The notes beneath the pieces are model-generated. The model was not told the DNA's origin and searched no databases. It worked only from the letters and a program-made list of their open reading frames with translations. The translations under genes were made by a program, and so were the position numbers. From Terriglobales bacterium (lineage in GTDB: Bacteria > Acidobacteriota > Terriglobia > Terriglobales > Acidobacteriaceae), in NCBI GenBank assembly GCA_025462725.1, contig JAOAPE010000001.1, positions 124,001 through 188,000 on the forward strand: 64,000 bases of DNA, written 5' to 3'. Shown piece after piece: positions 37,698-46,290 of this stretch. How positions within the stretch are numbered: position 1 is the first letter of the stretch; each line of letters opens with the position of its first letter.

Positions 37698-40127
37698 ATG
37701 ATCTTCCGCATTAAGAGAGTTATCACGACAGCTTTCGTTTGTCATCTCCTTCTTGCATTCATGCTGTTGACCAGCCAGTTGCTGGCCGCTCGAACTTCTC
37801 CGCGAACGAAACACTCGCATCAACAGAAGGATTCCGCCGCGCAAAAGAATCCAGCGCCTTCGCCGCAATCACCCGCTCCTCCTGCCGATTCAAAGTTTCA
37901 AGGTTTCAGCGCAGATCAAGGCGAAGAAGTCGTCATAAGTTCCAAGGGGCCACAGGAAAAAGATAAAGACGTTTACCACCTGCGCGATGACGTTCAGATC
38001 GACTATCGCGATTTCACCTTGCACGCCGATGACGTGATCTACAACGCCGCCACTGGCGACGTCACTGCAACAGGGCATGTGGCCTTTGACGGCGGCCTTC
38101 GTGACGAACATCTCGAGGCCACACGAGGGGAGTTCAACATCCGCACGTTTGTGGGAAAGTTTGAGAATGTTCTCGCAACCACGGGGATGAAGTTCAAGGG
38201 AAGGAATATCACCCTGACGAATGCCGAGCCATTCACCTTCACTGGAAAGCTAGTGGAGATGAAAGGCAAAGACCACTATGTGGTCCACAACGGCAGCGTG
38301 ACGTCGTGTGCACTTCCGGATCCAAAATGGACGTTCAACGCCGAGCGTATTGAAGTAGACCTAGGCGGCACAGCGCGGCTCTATCACAGCACTTTTCGGC
38401 TGAAGAACATTCCAGCATTTTATTTCCCTTATGCCGCACATCCCACTACGGCTAACGGTCGTCAGAGTGGGTTTCTGGTGCCTACTTTTGGAGCGTCATC
38501 GAAAAAAGGCACTATCGTCGGCGACTCATTTTATTGGGCCATCAACCGCAGTATGGACGCGACCATCGGCGCTCAATATTACAGTTCTCGAGGCTGGGAA
38601 CAGAACGGAAGTTTTCGCGCGAAGCCAAGCCAGAAGTCCTTCATCGAATTCAGCTATTTCGGCGTGCTCGACCGGCAAAATCAAGGTGGAGAGGAAGCCA
38701 AGCTGAATGCGGAGACGACCTTTGCTCATGGGGTCCGCGGCGTCACCTCTATCGACTATCTCAGTTCGTACGTCTTTCGACAGGCCTTCACAGAGAATTT
38801 TTCACAGGCTGTGAACTCGGAGGTGCGGTCGATAGCATTTCTTTCAAAGTCTTATCGCAACTTCTTCTTTAACACCGCTGCGGCACGTTATCAAAATTTT
38901 CAAAGCACCATACCCGGTGACGTGATTCTCATATTGCATGTCCCGGGCTTCGAGACCTCGAGTGTGGACAGGCGACTTAAGAAAAGTCCCTTATTTTGGT
39001 CCTATGATGCCGCTGCTGAAGGGGTTTCCCGCCGTGAGCCAGGATTCAAGACTGATAACCTTGTCTCTCGCTTTGATCTGCAACCGCGTCTTTCCATCCC
39101 TCTCTTCTTCCAAGGATGGACTTTCCGTCCTGAGATCGCCATGCGTAACACCTACTACTCGCAACGCCAAGCTGGACCCAACGGGCCCGTGACGGACCAA
39201 AGCCTTAACCGCCGCTCCATCGAAGCTGCCGTTGAAATGCGTCCTCCCACAATCGGACGTATCTTCGAGAAGCCCCTTTTGGGTTACCGAATCAAACACA
39301 CTTTGGAGCCGCGATTTACCTATCGCCGCGTGAATGGCGTTTCCGGGTTCCAGAACATCATCCGCTTCGATGAACGCGACATTCTCAGCGACACCAACGA
39401 GATTGAATACGCGTTAGTGCAGCGCTGGTTCAGCAAGAGGGTCAAGACTGACGCGAATTGCGCCACCGGCTCGGCTGATTCGGCAAAGTGCCAGAACCAA
39501 TCGCGCGAGCTTCTCAGTTGGGAGATCGCTCAGCGTTACTATTTCGATCCAACTTTTGGCGGCGCCATCGTCAATGGCAAGCGCAATGTTTTAACCACCA
39601 CCGCCGAGTTCACCGGAATCGCATTTCTGACCGAGCCCCGGAAGTTCTCTCCTATCATTTCAAAACTCCGCGCCCAGGCCACCGAACATGTGGACGGATC
39701 CTGGCAGTTGGACTATGACACCGTTCAGGGCCGGATCAACGCCACCACTTCCTTCATCAACTATCACGTGGGAGATTATTTCTTCGGCGGCGGCCACGCG
39801 TTCCTTCACGCTCCGGGCGAGATATTTATGACCACTCCGGTTCCGTCGCCGGATAAATTCAACCAGTTCCGCTTCATCGTCGGATATGGCGGGCCGAACA
39901 AACTTGGCTGGAGCAGTGCTGCCAGCGTCGGATTCGACGCCAATCTCCACTTCCTGCAGTACGGATCATTCCAGGCATCGCACAATTGGGATTGCTGCGG
40001 AATCAGCACAGAGTATCGCCGCTATGCGCTCGGCACGGTGCGCAATGAGAACCAATTCCGCTTCGCCTTCACGCTCGCCAACATCGGCACATTCGGAAAC
40101 CTCAAGAGACAGCTATCGCTGTACTGA
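37698..40127 (+). CDS. lptD: LPS-assembly outer membrane protein LptD
   Basis: The chosen ATG gives 809 residues with a signal peptide (VITTAFVCHLLLAFMLLTSQ); a Met 20 codons earlier is possible. The N-terminal OstA/LptA-like beta-jellyroll (VYHLRDDVQIDYRDFTLHAD, then YNAATGDVTATGHVAFDGG) is followed by the C-terminal barrel (AYFYPYAAHP-like stretch FYFPYAAHPTTANGRQSGFL, then LQPRLSIPLFFQG). Its C-terminus has the short aromatic barrel end. LptD with LptE inserts LPS into the outer leaflet, hence the organism has LPS or a close analogue. No lptE, surA or pdxA neighbour is present, although a PpiC-type foldase lies 1.6 kb downstream. Confidence 0.93.
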   Translation: MIFRIKRVITTAFVCHLLLAFMLLTSQLLAARTSPRTKHSHQQKDSAAQKNPAPSPQSPAPPADSKFQGFSADQGEEVVISSKGPQEKDKDVYHLRDDVQIDYRDFTLHADDVIYNAATGDVTATGHVAFDGGLRDEHLEATRGEFNIRTFVGKFENVLATTGMKFKGRNITLTNAEPFTFTGKLVEMKGKDHYVVHNGSVTSCALPDPKWTFNAERIEVDLGGTARLYHSTFRLKNIPAFYFPYAAHPTTANGRQSGFLVPTFGASSKKGTIVGDSFYWAINRSMDATIGAQYYSSRGWEQNGSFRAKPSQKSFIEFSYFGVLDRQNQGGEEAKLNAETTFAHGVRGVTSIDYLSSYVFRQAFTENFSQAVNSEVRSIAFLSKSYRNFFFNTAAARYQNFQSTIPGDVILILHVPGFETSSVDRRLKKSPLFWSYDAAAEGVSRREPGFKTDNLVSRFDLQPRLSIPLFFQGWTFRPEIAMRNTYYSQRQAGPNGPVTDQSLNRRSIEAAVEMRPPTIGRIFEKPLLGYRIKHTLEPRFTYRRVNGVSGFQNIIRFDERDILSDTNEIEYALVQRWFSKRVKTDANCATGSADSAKCQNQSRELLSWEIAQRYYFDPTFGGAIVNGKRNVLTTTAEFTGIAFLTEPRKFSPIISKLRAQATEHVDGSWQLDYDTVQGRINATTSFINYHVGDYFFGGGHAFLHAPGEIFMTTPVPSPDKFNQFRFIVGYGGPNKLGWSSAASVGFDANLHFLQYGSFQASHNWDCCGISTEYRRYALGTVRNENQFRFAFTLANIGTFGNLKRQLSLY

Positions 40128-40189
40128 TACTCCTGCTTTTCAGCATATAAGTTGCAATTGTTTTGCTATCTAGCCGCCCGCGCTTCTAC

Positions 40190-40219
40190 TTGAACCCAAC
40201 AGAATCAACAACTTACAAT
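40190..40219 (+). promoter_or_regulatory. Sigma-70-like promoter for the 90-residue protein gene
   Basis: TTGAAC and TACAAT stand 18 bases apart on the plus strand, with transcription expected near 40226, about 55 bases before the ATG. This is a motif match only. Confidence 0.45.
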
Positions 40220-40281
40220 AGTCCAACTTGGGAACGACGATTGCTATGGTTAGTTAGTAGTAATTCCTAGTTGGGGGACAT

Positions 40282-40554
40282 ATGCAGATTTCGTCAATGG
40301 AAAGCGAGATCAGCAATGAGGCCAAACGATTGGTCCAGTGCATGTCAGTTCAATGTCCTTGCGGCAACTGGATCTTCATCGGAATCGCCGGCCACCTTCG
40401 GCGCGCATCGGATGTGCGCTTCTGGCCGGAATTGAAATGTCCTACTTGCGTTGACTCCTTCACCGCGAACCAAGAGAATCTGGAATTGGTCTCAGTGCCA
40501 CTCTTGGTTTTCGAGCGTGGCTACTGCGGTCCTGAAGCCATCTATCGTTCGTAG
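40282..40554 (+). CDS. Small cysteine-containing protein of unknown function
   Basis: This encodes 90 residues, with a GGGGGA ribosome site 3-8 bases upstream and a sigma-70-like promoter in front. It has CPCGNW and, 28 residues later, CPTC, which look like the two knuckles of a zinc ribbon, with an earlier Cys nearby. The rest has no repeat or membrane part. It lies between lptD and a DsbA-like protein; a role in redox or metal binding is suggested only by the cysteines. No family is recognised. Confidence 0.55.
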   Translation: MQISSMESEISNEAKRLVQCMSVQCPCGNWIFIGIAGHLRRASDVRFWPELKCPTCVDSFTANQENLELVSVPLLVFERGYCGPEAIYRS

Positions 40555-40642
40555 AACCCACAAATTCGCATCTTCTCTGATGTGCACGTCATCCGCGCGT
40601 CTGCGCTGCATGAGATAATCTTGGGTTGCTGCTGTATCGCAT

Positions 40643-41626
40643 TTGAGGTCTCATCAAGTGACATTGATTTCCCCTAACTGGCTCCGAAGCTCACTATTTG
40701 TGGTGCTTCTGGCGGTCGGATGTTCCGCCCAAGCTCCTGCGCCTTCGACAGCACCGGTCTCGGATGCTGACCGCCGAATCTCCAACCACATCCGCAGTCA
40801 GTACAGCGTTCCACCAAATGTGGACATCACCTTGGGAGCTCGCAAACCCAGTGACTTGCCGGGTTATGAAACCTTGCCCGTTACACTCGAAAGTGGCACT
40901 CGCAAGACCAGCATCGATTTCCTGATATCAAAAGACGGTAAAACACTCGCGCGCCTGGACAAGGTGGACGTCAGCTCTGATCCGGCAAGCAAGATTGACC
41001 TTACGGGACGCCCGATTCGCGGTAACAAGGACGCCAAGGTCACGATCATCAACTATGACGATTTCCAATGTCCTTTCTGTTCACGTATGCACCAGACGCT
41101 GATTAAAGACGTTCTCGGAGCTTATGGAGATAAGGTTAGGATCATTTACAAGGATTACCCGCTTTATCAGATTCATCCCTGGGCGACTCATGCGGCCGTG
41201 GATGCGAATTGTCTAAATCAGCAAAGCACGCCCGCTTATTGGGGATTTGCCGATAACGTGCACTTGAACCAGCACGAGATCGCCGGCGAGAAGCGTCCTT
41301 TTTCTGAGCAGCTTGCGGAGCTTGATCGTCGCGCAATCGAGCAAGGAAAGAAGAATGGCGTGGATGCGACCAAACTTCAGGCTTGCATCAAGGCCCAAGA
41401 TGAAACCGCAGTGAAGGCCTCCAGCAAGGAAGGTGATGATCTCGGTGTGGATTCAACCCCCACTCTTTTCATCAATGGCGAAAAAATCTCCGGCGCTGTT
41501 CCTCCTGAGATTTTGACCCAGATCATTGATCGCGCTTTGCGCGCGGAGGGTGTCGCGATACCTGCGAAGGCGCCCGCAACTGCGGAGTCAACGCCTACGA
41601 CTCCGCCGGTCGTATTGAAGAAATAG
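40643..41626 (+). CDS. Exported DsbA-family thioredoxin-fold protein
   Basis: The frame opens at a TTG; a GTG five codons later (VTLISPNW) is the other choice. The signal peptide reads LRSSLFVVLLAVGCSA, with a Cys that could be a lipobox. Residues 45-120 form an N-terminal helper domain. The thioredoxin domain carries CPFC (Cys143, Cys146) in NYDDFQCPFCSRM, HPWATHAAVDANCL in the inserted helical domain, and the cis-Pro in GVDSTPTLFINGE. It oxidises or reduces substrate thiols in the periplasm. A Pro/Thr-rich tail ends the protein. A PpiC-type foldase gene follows at about 100 bases. Confidence 0.9.
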   Translation: MRSHQVTLISPNWLRSSLFVVLLAVGCSAQAPAPSTAPVSDADRRISNHIRSQYSVPPNVDITLGARKPSDLPGYETLPVTLESGTRKTSIDFLISKDGKTLARLDKVDVSSDPASKIDLTGRPIRGNKDAKVTIINYDDFQCPFCSRMHQTLIKDVLGAYGDKVRIIYKDYPLYQIHPWATHAAVDANCLNQQSTPAYWGFADNVHLNQHEIAGEKRPFSEQLAELDRRAIEQGKKNGVDATKLQACIKAQDETAVKASSKEGDDLGVDSTPTLFINGEKISGAVPPEILTQIIDRALRAEGVAIPAKAPATAESTPTTPPVVLKK

Positions 41627-41722
41627 GCCAAACAGGCTGTCTGCTGCCGAATGCCGCATTATTTTGTAGAATACTTGCACCCAATCCCAAGGTTATTGCA
41701 GCCTCAGCTTGGCTGGCGTCTC

Positions 41723-42823
41723 ATGTCCCAATTTTCTGGAGGTAACTTGCAGAACATTCGTTCTTACACTCGACGGTCCATTGCTGGACTGCTCTTCCCT
41801 TCCTTGCTGGTGCTCACTGCGTTTTCCGGGTGCAACCGCAATGAAAGCAGTGGCGATGCGCTTGCCCGTGTGAACGGGGAGAAGATTCTTCGCGCGGATG
41901 TGGACAAGTACTACGCCAATCAGACAGCTGGCTCTCCGCAGCAACCTGTTGGCGAACAGGCGGACAGCCTGCGTTTGAATATTCTCAAGCAACTGATTGA
42001 CGACGAGATCATGATGCAGCGGGCGCGCAAACTCGGCCTGCTTGCCACTGACGAAGAAGTGGATGCGAAGTTCACCGAATTCAAGTCGCCATACACCCAA
42101 GAGGAATTCGACAAGCGCTTGAAGGAAAAGAATGTCACGCTGGACGACTTCAAGCGCGACCTCCGCCGTGGCCTTACGGTCGAAAAGGTCTTCAACAAGG
42201 AAGTCACTTCTAAGATCAACATCACTGATGGCGATATCACGAAGTACTACAACGAACATAAAGCAGAATTCAATCTGATTGAGCCGCAGTTTCATCTGGC
42301 GCAGATCGTCGTCACTACCTCGCCTGCTCCCGTAAACAACGGCAAGAACGATAAGGCGCAGAACGAACCAGAAGCCAAGAAGAAGATTCAGATGCTCATG
42401 AACCGCATCGAGAGTGGAGAAGACTTCTCCACCGTCGCGATGAATTATTCAGAACAGACCAACACCTCCACGAACGGAGGTGATATGGGCTTTATCCCGG
42501 AATCGTCGTTGAAAGCCGACCTGCAAGCAATGCAGGCCATTTCCAAACTAAAAATTGGCCAGAACACAGAACCTATTCCCGCGTACGGAGAGGGCCACAA
42601 GCTTGTTGGGTACCGCATAGTGAAGCTGATCGCCCGCGAACCCGCCGGACAGCGCGAGCTTGCCGATCCCCGCGTGCAAGGGAACATCCGGCAGCAACTA
42701 CGCGACCGTCGCGAACAGCTGTTACGCGCAGCGTATTACGAGGTCGTCCGCAACGAAGCAAAAGTTGAAAACTATCTTGCCGACGAGTTACTGAAGAACA
42801 CGGGCGCAGCGACAAAGAAATAG
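41723..42823 (+). CDS. Peptidyl-prolyl isomerase/foldase (SurA/PpiC-type lipoprotein)
   Basis: The ATG chosen gives 366 residues; a TTG eight codons later follows a GGAGG site and is also possible. A signal peptide ends near a lipobox-like FSGC. The SurA N-terminal chaperone part starts ARVNGEKILRADVDKYYANQ, includes LKQLIDDEIMMQRARKLGLL and DEEVDAKFTEFKSPYTQEEF, and the PPIC parvulin domain follows with FHLAQIVVTTS, GEDFSTVAMNYSEQ and GGDMGFIPESSL. It assists folding of outer membrane proteins. Coexistence with lptD and a DsbA-like protein suggests an envelope-biogenesis grouping. A strong hairpin follows. Confidence 0.9.
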   Translation: MSQFSGGNLQNIRSYTRRSIAGLLFPSLLVLTAFSGCNRNESSGDALARVNGEKILRADVDKYYANQTAGSPQQPVGEQADSLRLNILKQLIDDEIMMQRARKLGLLATDEEVDAKFTEFKSPYTQEEFDKRLKEKNVTLDDFKRDLRRGLTVEKVFNKEVTSKINITDGDITKYYNEHKAEFNLIEPQFHLAQIVVTTSPAPVNNGKNDKAQNEPEAKKKIQMLMNRIESGEDFSTVAMNYSEQTNTSTNGGDMGFIPESSLKADLQAMQAISKLKIGQNTEPIPAYGEGHKLVGYRIVKLIAREPAGQRELADPRVQGNIRQQLRDRREQLLRAAYYEVVRNEAKVENYLADELLKNTGAATKK

Positions 42824-42838
42824 ATTCATTCGTCTCTC

Positions 42839-42882
42839 AAAGTAAAAGACCGCTTGGTTTCCCCTGCGGTCTTTTACTTTTG
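42839..42882. terminator. Strong bidirectional terminator between PpiC-type gene and blaR1-like gene
   Basis: A perfect 15-base inverted repeat (AAAGTAAAAGACCGC / GCGGTCTTTTACTTT) with a 12-base loop lies between two converging genes, so it can stop both transcripts. Confidence 0.88.
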
Positions 42883-42889
42883 TAAGAGC

Positions 42890-45781
42890 TTAGAGCGAAG
42901 CTTGCTTGTACCCTACCGCTGCGAGTGCCTGATTGCGGTCGTACTCAGAACGGATGCCCCGCGCTGCACGAATGTACTCTTCCCGGAGGTTCCCTTCCAA
43001 GTGCTTGCTGGCCGCAGCAACGCCCAACACCCGCGCCGCCTCGTAATCAGACTTGATGCTTGGAACAGATTGGATGACTCCCAGTAGCGCCGAGTCGTCG
43101 GACTTCCGCGCACCCAGGAATGACACCAAAGTGCGCGCGTGTTCGTAGTCCGACTTGATAGCGTTCACGCTGGCGAGGAAATCGGCTTGCGTGCTGGCGT
43201 CCACCAGGTTGCGGCCGGCCATCTGCACCAGCACTCGGGCGTGTTCGTAATCGGACTTAAGTTGCGAAGCCGATTGCAGCAACCCCCGCATCATGTCCTT
43301 GGGAATTGTGCCGTACTCGAAGAAAGCCATCAGCACCCGCGCATGCTCATAATCAGACTTAATGCGCGAGACTGAATCAAGGATGGTCTTGCTGAGATCC
43401 GCAGAGACCTGCCCCTTTTGGAAGAACGCCATCAGCACGCGGGCGTGTTCGTAGTCCGATTGCAGCGTGTCAATCGCTGCCACGAATGCCGCGCGTTGTG
43501 ACGCATCTTGCAGCGGATACTTGCCTGCGATTCCCATCAGCACCCGGGCACACTCGTAATCAGAACCCATCTCCCCGGCCCGTGCCATTGTCAATGACAA
43601 CTCGTCGGACTTTAGATCGACATCTTGAATCAGCTTCAGCAGGTATGTGGATCGTGCATAGTCGGTCTCCATGTAGGAGACCTCTTCCAGCACGCGCTTT
43701 GCGCCGCCTTCCTGCATCAACTTAGGAAATCTTTTCTTGATGCCCGTCGCGCTGTGCCGGTCCATGGCAACCAAGAAATTCGCCAGCCACTTCCGCCCCG
43801 TTGCATCAAACTCCCGGTTAGTGTTGTTGACTGACCACAAGTATTCCAGCCGGCCGCTCGCCGTTGGTCGAACGACGAGCCGGTAAATCTCGCATTCCGA
43901 TCCTGAGCCTGTTACTTTCGTCGCCCAACCTGCGACGGTGCAATACGCAGCACTGCCGTGCATTCGAGCCGTGATGTCGACGTAGCCGCCAGACGAGATA
44001 CTCTGGAAGTCTGTGAAGTCGCTGTTGAAGCTAATTTCGCCTTCTGACTCGAGAGATAATCCGCAACCATCGCCCGACCATTTGATCTGCCATGACTGCA
44101 CCTTTCCGTTGTTGTTCTGCAGGCTTTCCTTTGACGAGCCCGCTACGCATTCGAACCCTGTCTTTTTATTTGCAGGCGGCGTAGCTGCTGCAGTTTGCTG
44201 TCTTGACCCTTCCCGAGTTGCTGCCAGTGGCGCACGCAAATACGAGCCTTCTACTCCGCCGCCGACTCCTGGCACCACTCCGGCGACTATGCCACCATGG
44301 GCACCCGCAGCAACTCCACCTCGAACTCCACCAGAAACGCCTCCGGCAATGCCTGGATTCGGACCGCCGGGAAGGTAAGTCGTACCAGCATCTGGAGCCG
44401 GTGTGGGCCGCGCTTCGCTAGCCTTTCCGGCTGCTGCCGCTACGGGAGCAGGTCCCACTCCGCTTGACTGTGCTGCAGCGGCGGAGACTGGCGCAAGCGT
44501 AGGTTCCGCAGCATCAGAGGCGTCGCCAACTTGCGCGGGCGCTGCGGCGGGTGATGAGGTGGTCGCTTTCGGCTGCTTCTTCTGAGTGTCGGATTGAGTT
44601 ACGGAGCCCGCAGGGCTCAACGCCGCTAATGGCAGCACCAGTGCTACCGCGACTACCGCGACGGACAACGCGGTTGCGCGAGAGATTCTCTGTCTGCTCA
44701 ACTTCGGATTTAGGAGTGCCACTAGTCTTCCTTCCAATTGCGATTTGCGAGCCATTGCCAACGCAACAGCGTAGTGCTCTGATTTCCGGAAACTGCTGAC
44801 CATGGTCAGTAGATCGTTCGCGTACTCCGATGGCGCTGACCCCGAGGCCAGCACGTAATCGTCACAGGCGCGCTCGCGCTCGAATCTCACGCGCTGGGAG
44901 GCCATCCACGCCAGAGGATTAAACCAATAGACAGCGCAGGCCAGGTGCGAGATCGATTGCGTAAGTGCATCGAGCCGAGCGATGTGCGCCATCTCGTGGC
45001 GGATCACCGCGTTTTTGCGCATCGTGCTCCACTCGTTGGAGTCGCCGGGCAGCACGATCTTGGGGTAGATCACGCCGAAGGTCAGCGGCACTTCCGTCTC
45101 GGAACTGCATAGCAGGGTGACTGGTCTGCGGATCTGCAACTGTTCGCGCGCAGATTCTGCCAGCCTGATCCAGTCGCTTTCGATAACTGGTGTGGCGTCT
45201 TTCATCAGGCGTCGCACTTTGAGAGTGCCCAGGAAGTAGTAGCCGAGCCAGAAGGCAATTCCGGAAATCCATCCCGCCAGTGCGATTGCCGACCAGGAAA
45301 TGGAAGGGCTTGTGGCGGACTGGAGTGGGACTGTGCTCTGCGAAGAATGTTTAGACTCGACGTTTGTATTTGGCTTTGCGTTCGAGGCAATTTCAGCCGA
45401 TGAACTCGCTTGGGCTGTATTCGGCCGCGGACTGCGCGTGGACTTTCGATCGATCACTCTCTCGCTATCATTATTTTGAGATTCGATCACAGTTGAAGCG
45501 GCAGGCGGAGTAACAATGGTTGTAGTCTCGCTGGGTCTTGATACGGTAGGCAGCACGCGCCATGCGGGAACCACCGCGGGAAGAAATAGGACTGCAACCG
45601 CTGCGACGCTGGCTACTACCCAGATCATGTGCCGCAGTGCGGCTGAGCGGTTGCGGAGCAAGCTTGCCCCCGATGTGGCGATCACGAGAATGATGCTGCC
45701 CTTGATCGTCGCTTCCAATAAACGCGCCAGCACCGTGCTCGATTGCAAATCTGAAATGAAGTTGCCGGACGATATCATCAT
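42890..45781 (-). CDS. BlaR1-type M56 metallopeptidase sensor with eight C-terminal SDYE repeats
   Basis: This 963-residue protein has four membrane helices in the M56 part (e.g. HMIWVVASVAAVAVLFLPAV at 51-70). The zinc site HEMAH is at 262-266, and the third ligand is in RERACDDY. A last helix at 371-390 precedes the outside part. That begins with an Ala/Pro linker and a Gly-Gly-Val-rich section (472-512), then a beta domain, then eight degenerate copies of about 35 residues with the core KSDYEHARVL. BlaR1 proteins sense a signal outside and cut BlaI-type repressors inside. No beta-lactam-binding PBP domain is seen, so the signal differs. It starts 2 bases after blaI. Confidence 0.88.
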   Translation of the reverse strand: MMISSGNFISDLQSSTVLARLLEATIKGSIILVIATSGASLLRNRSAALRHMIWVVASVAAVAVLFLPAVVPAWRVLPTVSRPSETTTIVTPPAASTVIESQNNDSERVIDRKSTRSPRPNTAQASSSAEIASNAKPNTNVESKHSSQSTVPLQSATSPSISWSAIALAGWISGIAFWLGYYFLGTLKVRRLMKDATPVIESDWIRLAESAREQLQIRRPVTLLCSSETEVPLTFGVIYPKIVLPGDSNEWSTMRKNAVIRHEMAHIARLDALTQSISHLACAVYWFNPLAWMASQRVRFERERACDDYVLASGSAPSEYANDLLTMVSSFRKSEHYAVALAMARKSQLEGRLVALLNPKLSRQRISRATALSVAVVAVALVLPLAALSPAGSVTQSDTQKKQPKATTSSPAAAPAQVGDASDAAEPTLAPVSAAAAQSSGVGPAPVAAAAGKASEARPTPAPDAGTTYLPGGPNPGIAGGVSGGVRGGVAAGAHGGIVAGVVPGVGGGVEGSYLRAPLAATREGSRQQTAAATPPANKKTGFECVAGSSKESLQNNNGKVQSWQIKWSGDGCGLSLESEGEISFNSDFTDFQSISSGGYVDITARMHGSAAYCTVAGWATKVTGSGSECEIYRLVVRPTASGRLEYLWSVNNTNREFDATGRKWLANFLVAMDRHSATGIKKRFPKLMQEGGAKRVLEEVSYMETDYARSTYLLKLIQDVDLKSDELSLTMARAGEMGSDYECARVLMGIAGKYPLQDASQRAAFVAAIDTLQSDYEHARVLMAFFQKGQVSADLSKTILDSVSRIKSDYEHARVLMAFFEYGTIPKDMMRGLLQSASQLKSDYEHARVLVQMAGRNLVDASTQADFLASVNAIKSDYEHARTLVSFLGARKSDDSALLGVIQSVPSIKSDYEAARVLGVAAASKHLEGNLREEYIRAARGIRSEYDRNQALAAVGYKQASL

Positions 45782-45783
45782 GG

Positions 45784-46179
45784 CTATCTGCCCTCCGACT
45801 TTGCTTGTTTGATCAACTTTTTCAGGCGCGCCACATCACTGGCGGACAATTTCGAATCCGGCAATTCCAACAGCGATGCCGCTGCTTCAGACGCCGACCC
45901 TCCGAAGAATGTATGCACCATGTGCCGTAGCGCGGAGTGTTGTGCCTGCTGTTGGCCTGCGGTCGGCAGATACACGTAGCGAAGCCCGTCCTGCTGATGA
46001 TGTACGTAGCCTTTGTCTTCCAACAGCCCGAGCATGCCGCGAACCGAAGAATACGAAGGTGGATCCGGCAATTCCTTCAGCACCTCAGCTACTGACGCCT
46101 TCCCTAAACGAAAGACGATATCCATGATCTGCCGCTCGCGGCGTCCTAATTCAAGATGTGGCTGACCCTTCACCATTGC
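45784..46179 (-). CDS. blaI: BlaI/MecI/CopY-family transcriptional repressor
   Basis: This encodes 131 residues from the ATG with AAGGAG 6 bases upstream; a frame opening 18 codons earlier would run through the operators. The winged-helix part is LGRRERQIMDIVFRLGKASV, then VLKELPDPPSYSSVRGMLGL, then KGYVHHQQDGLRYVYLP, as in BlaI. The C-terminal dimer helices are SALRHMVHTFFGGSASEAAA, then LSASDVARLKKLIKQAKSEG. The repressor is expected to bind the two palindromes upstream and be cleaved by the M56 sensor encoded by the next gene. It is the first gene of this two-gene operon. Confidence 0.93.
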   Translation of the reverse strand, partial: AMVKGQPHLELGRRERQIMDIVFRLGKASVAEVLKELPDPPSYSSVRGMLGLLEDKGYVHHQQDGLRYVYLPTAGQQQAQHSALRHMVHTFFGGSASEAAASLLELPDSKLSASDVARLKKLIKQAKSEGR

Positions 46180-46189
46180 TGCTCCTTCT

Positions 46190-46203
46190 GCTAACTGATT
46201 AGC
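46190..46203. promoter_or_regulatory. Operator palindrome 1 upstream of blaI
   Basis: GCTAA-CTGA-TTAGC is a perfect palindrome (extendable to TGCTAA / TTAGCA) lying just downstream of the predicted transcription start and about 10 bases before the blaI start codon. BlaI-type repressors bind such dyads. Confidence 0.7.
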
Positions 46204-46205
46204 AG

Positions 46206-46223
46206 GTGCTAGTACATTAGCAC
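46206..46223. promoter_or_regulatory. Operator palindrome 2 over the blaI -10 region
   Basis: GTGCTA-GTACAT-TAGCAC has perfect 6-base arms and overlaps the -10 hexamer. Its centre is 18 bases from that of the other dyad, which has the same TGCTA half-site. Together they suggest autorepression by BlaI. Confidence 0.7.
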
Positions 46224-46241
46224 ATGCAAGCAACGTGTCAA
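46214..46241 (-). promoter_or_regulatory. Promoter of blaI-blaR1
   Basis: A perfect TTGACA (complement of 46236-46241) is followed after 16 bases by TAATGT, with TGC directly before it as an extended -10. It lies 35-60 bases upstream of the start codon and is overlaid by the operator palindromes. Confidence 0.65.
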
Positions 46242-46290
46242 GGGCTAAGGAATATTTATTTTTGGTTATTACAGTTGGGGTGGAGGATTG

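Noticed and set aside
43100-43700. Direct DNA repeats resembling a CRISPR array
   Set aside because: The periodic sequence encodes the SDYE protein repeats; the spacing is about 110 bases, and the coding frame is kept.
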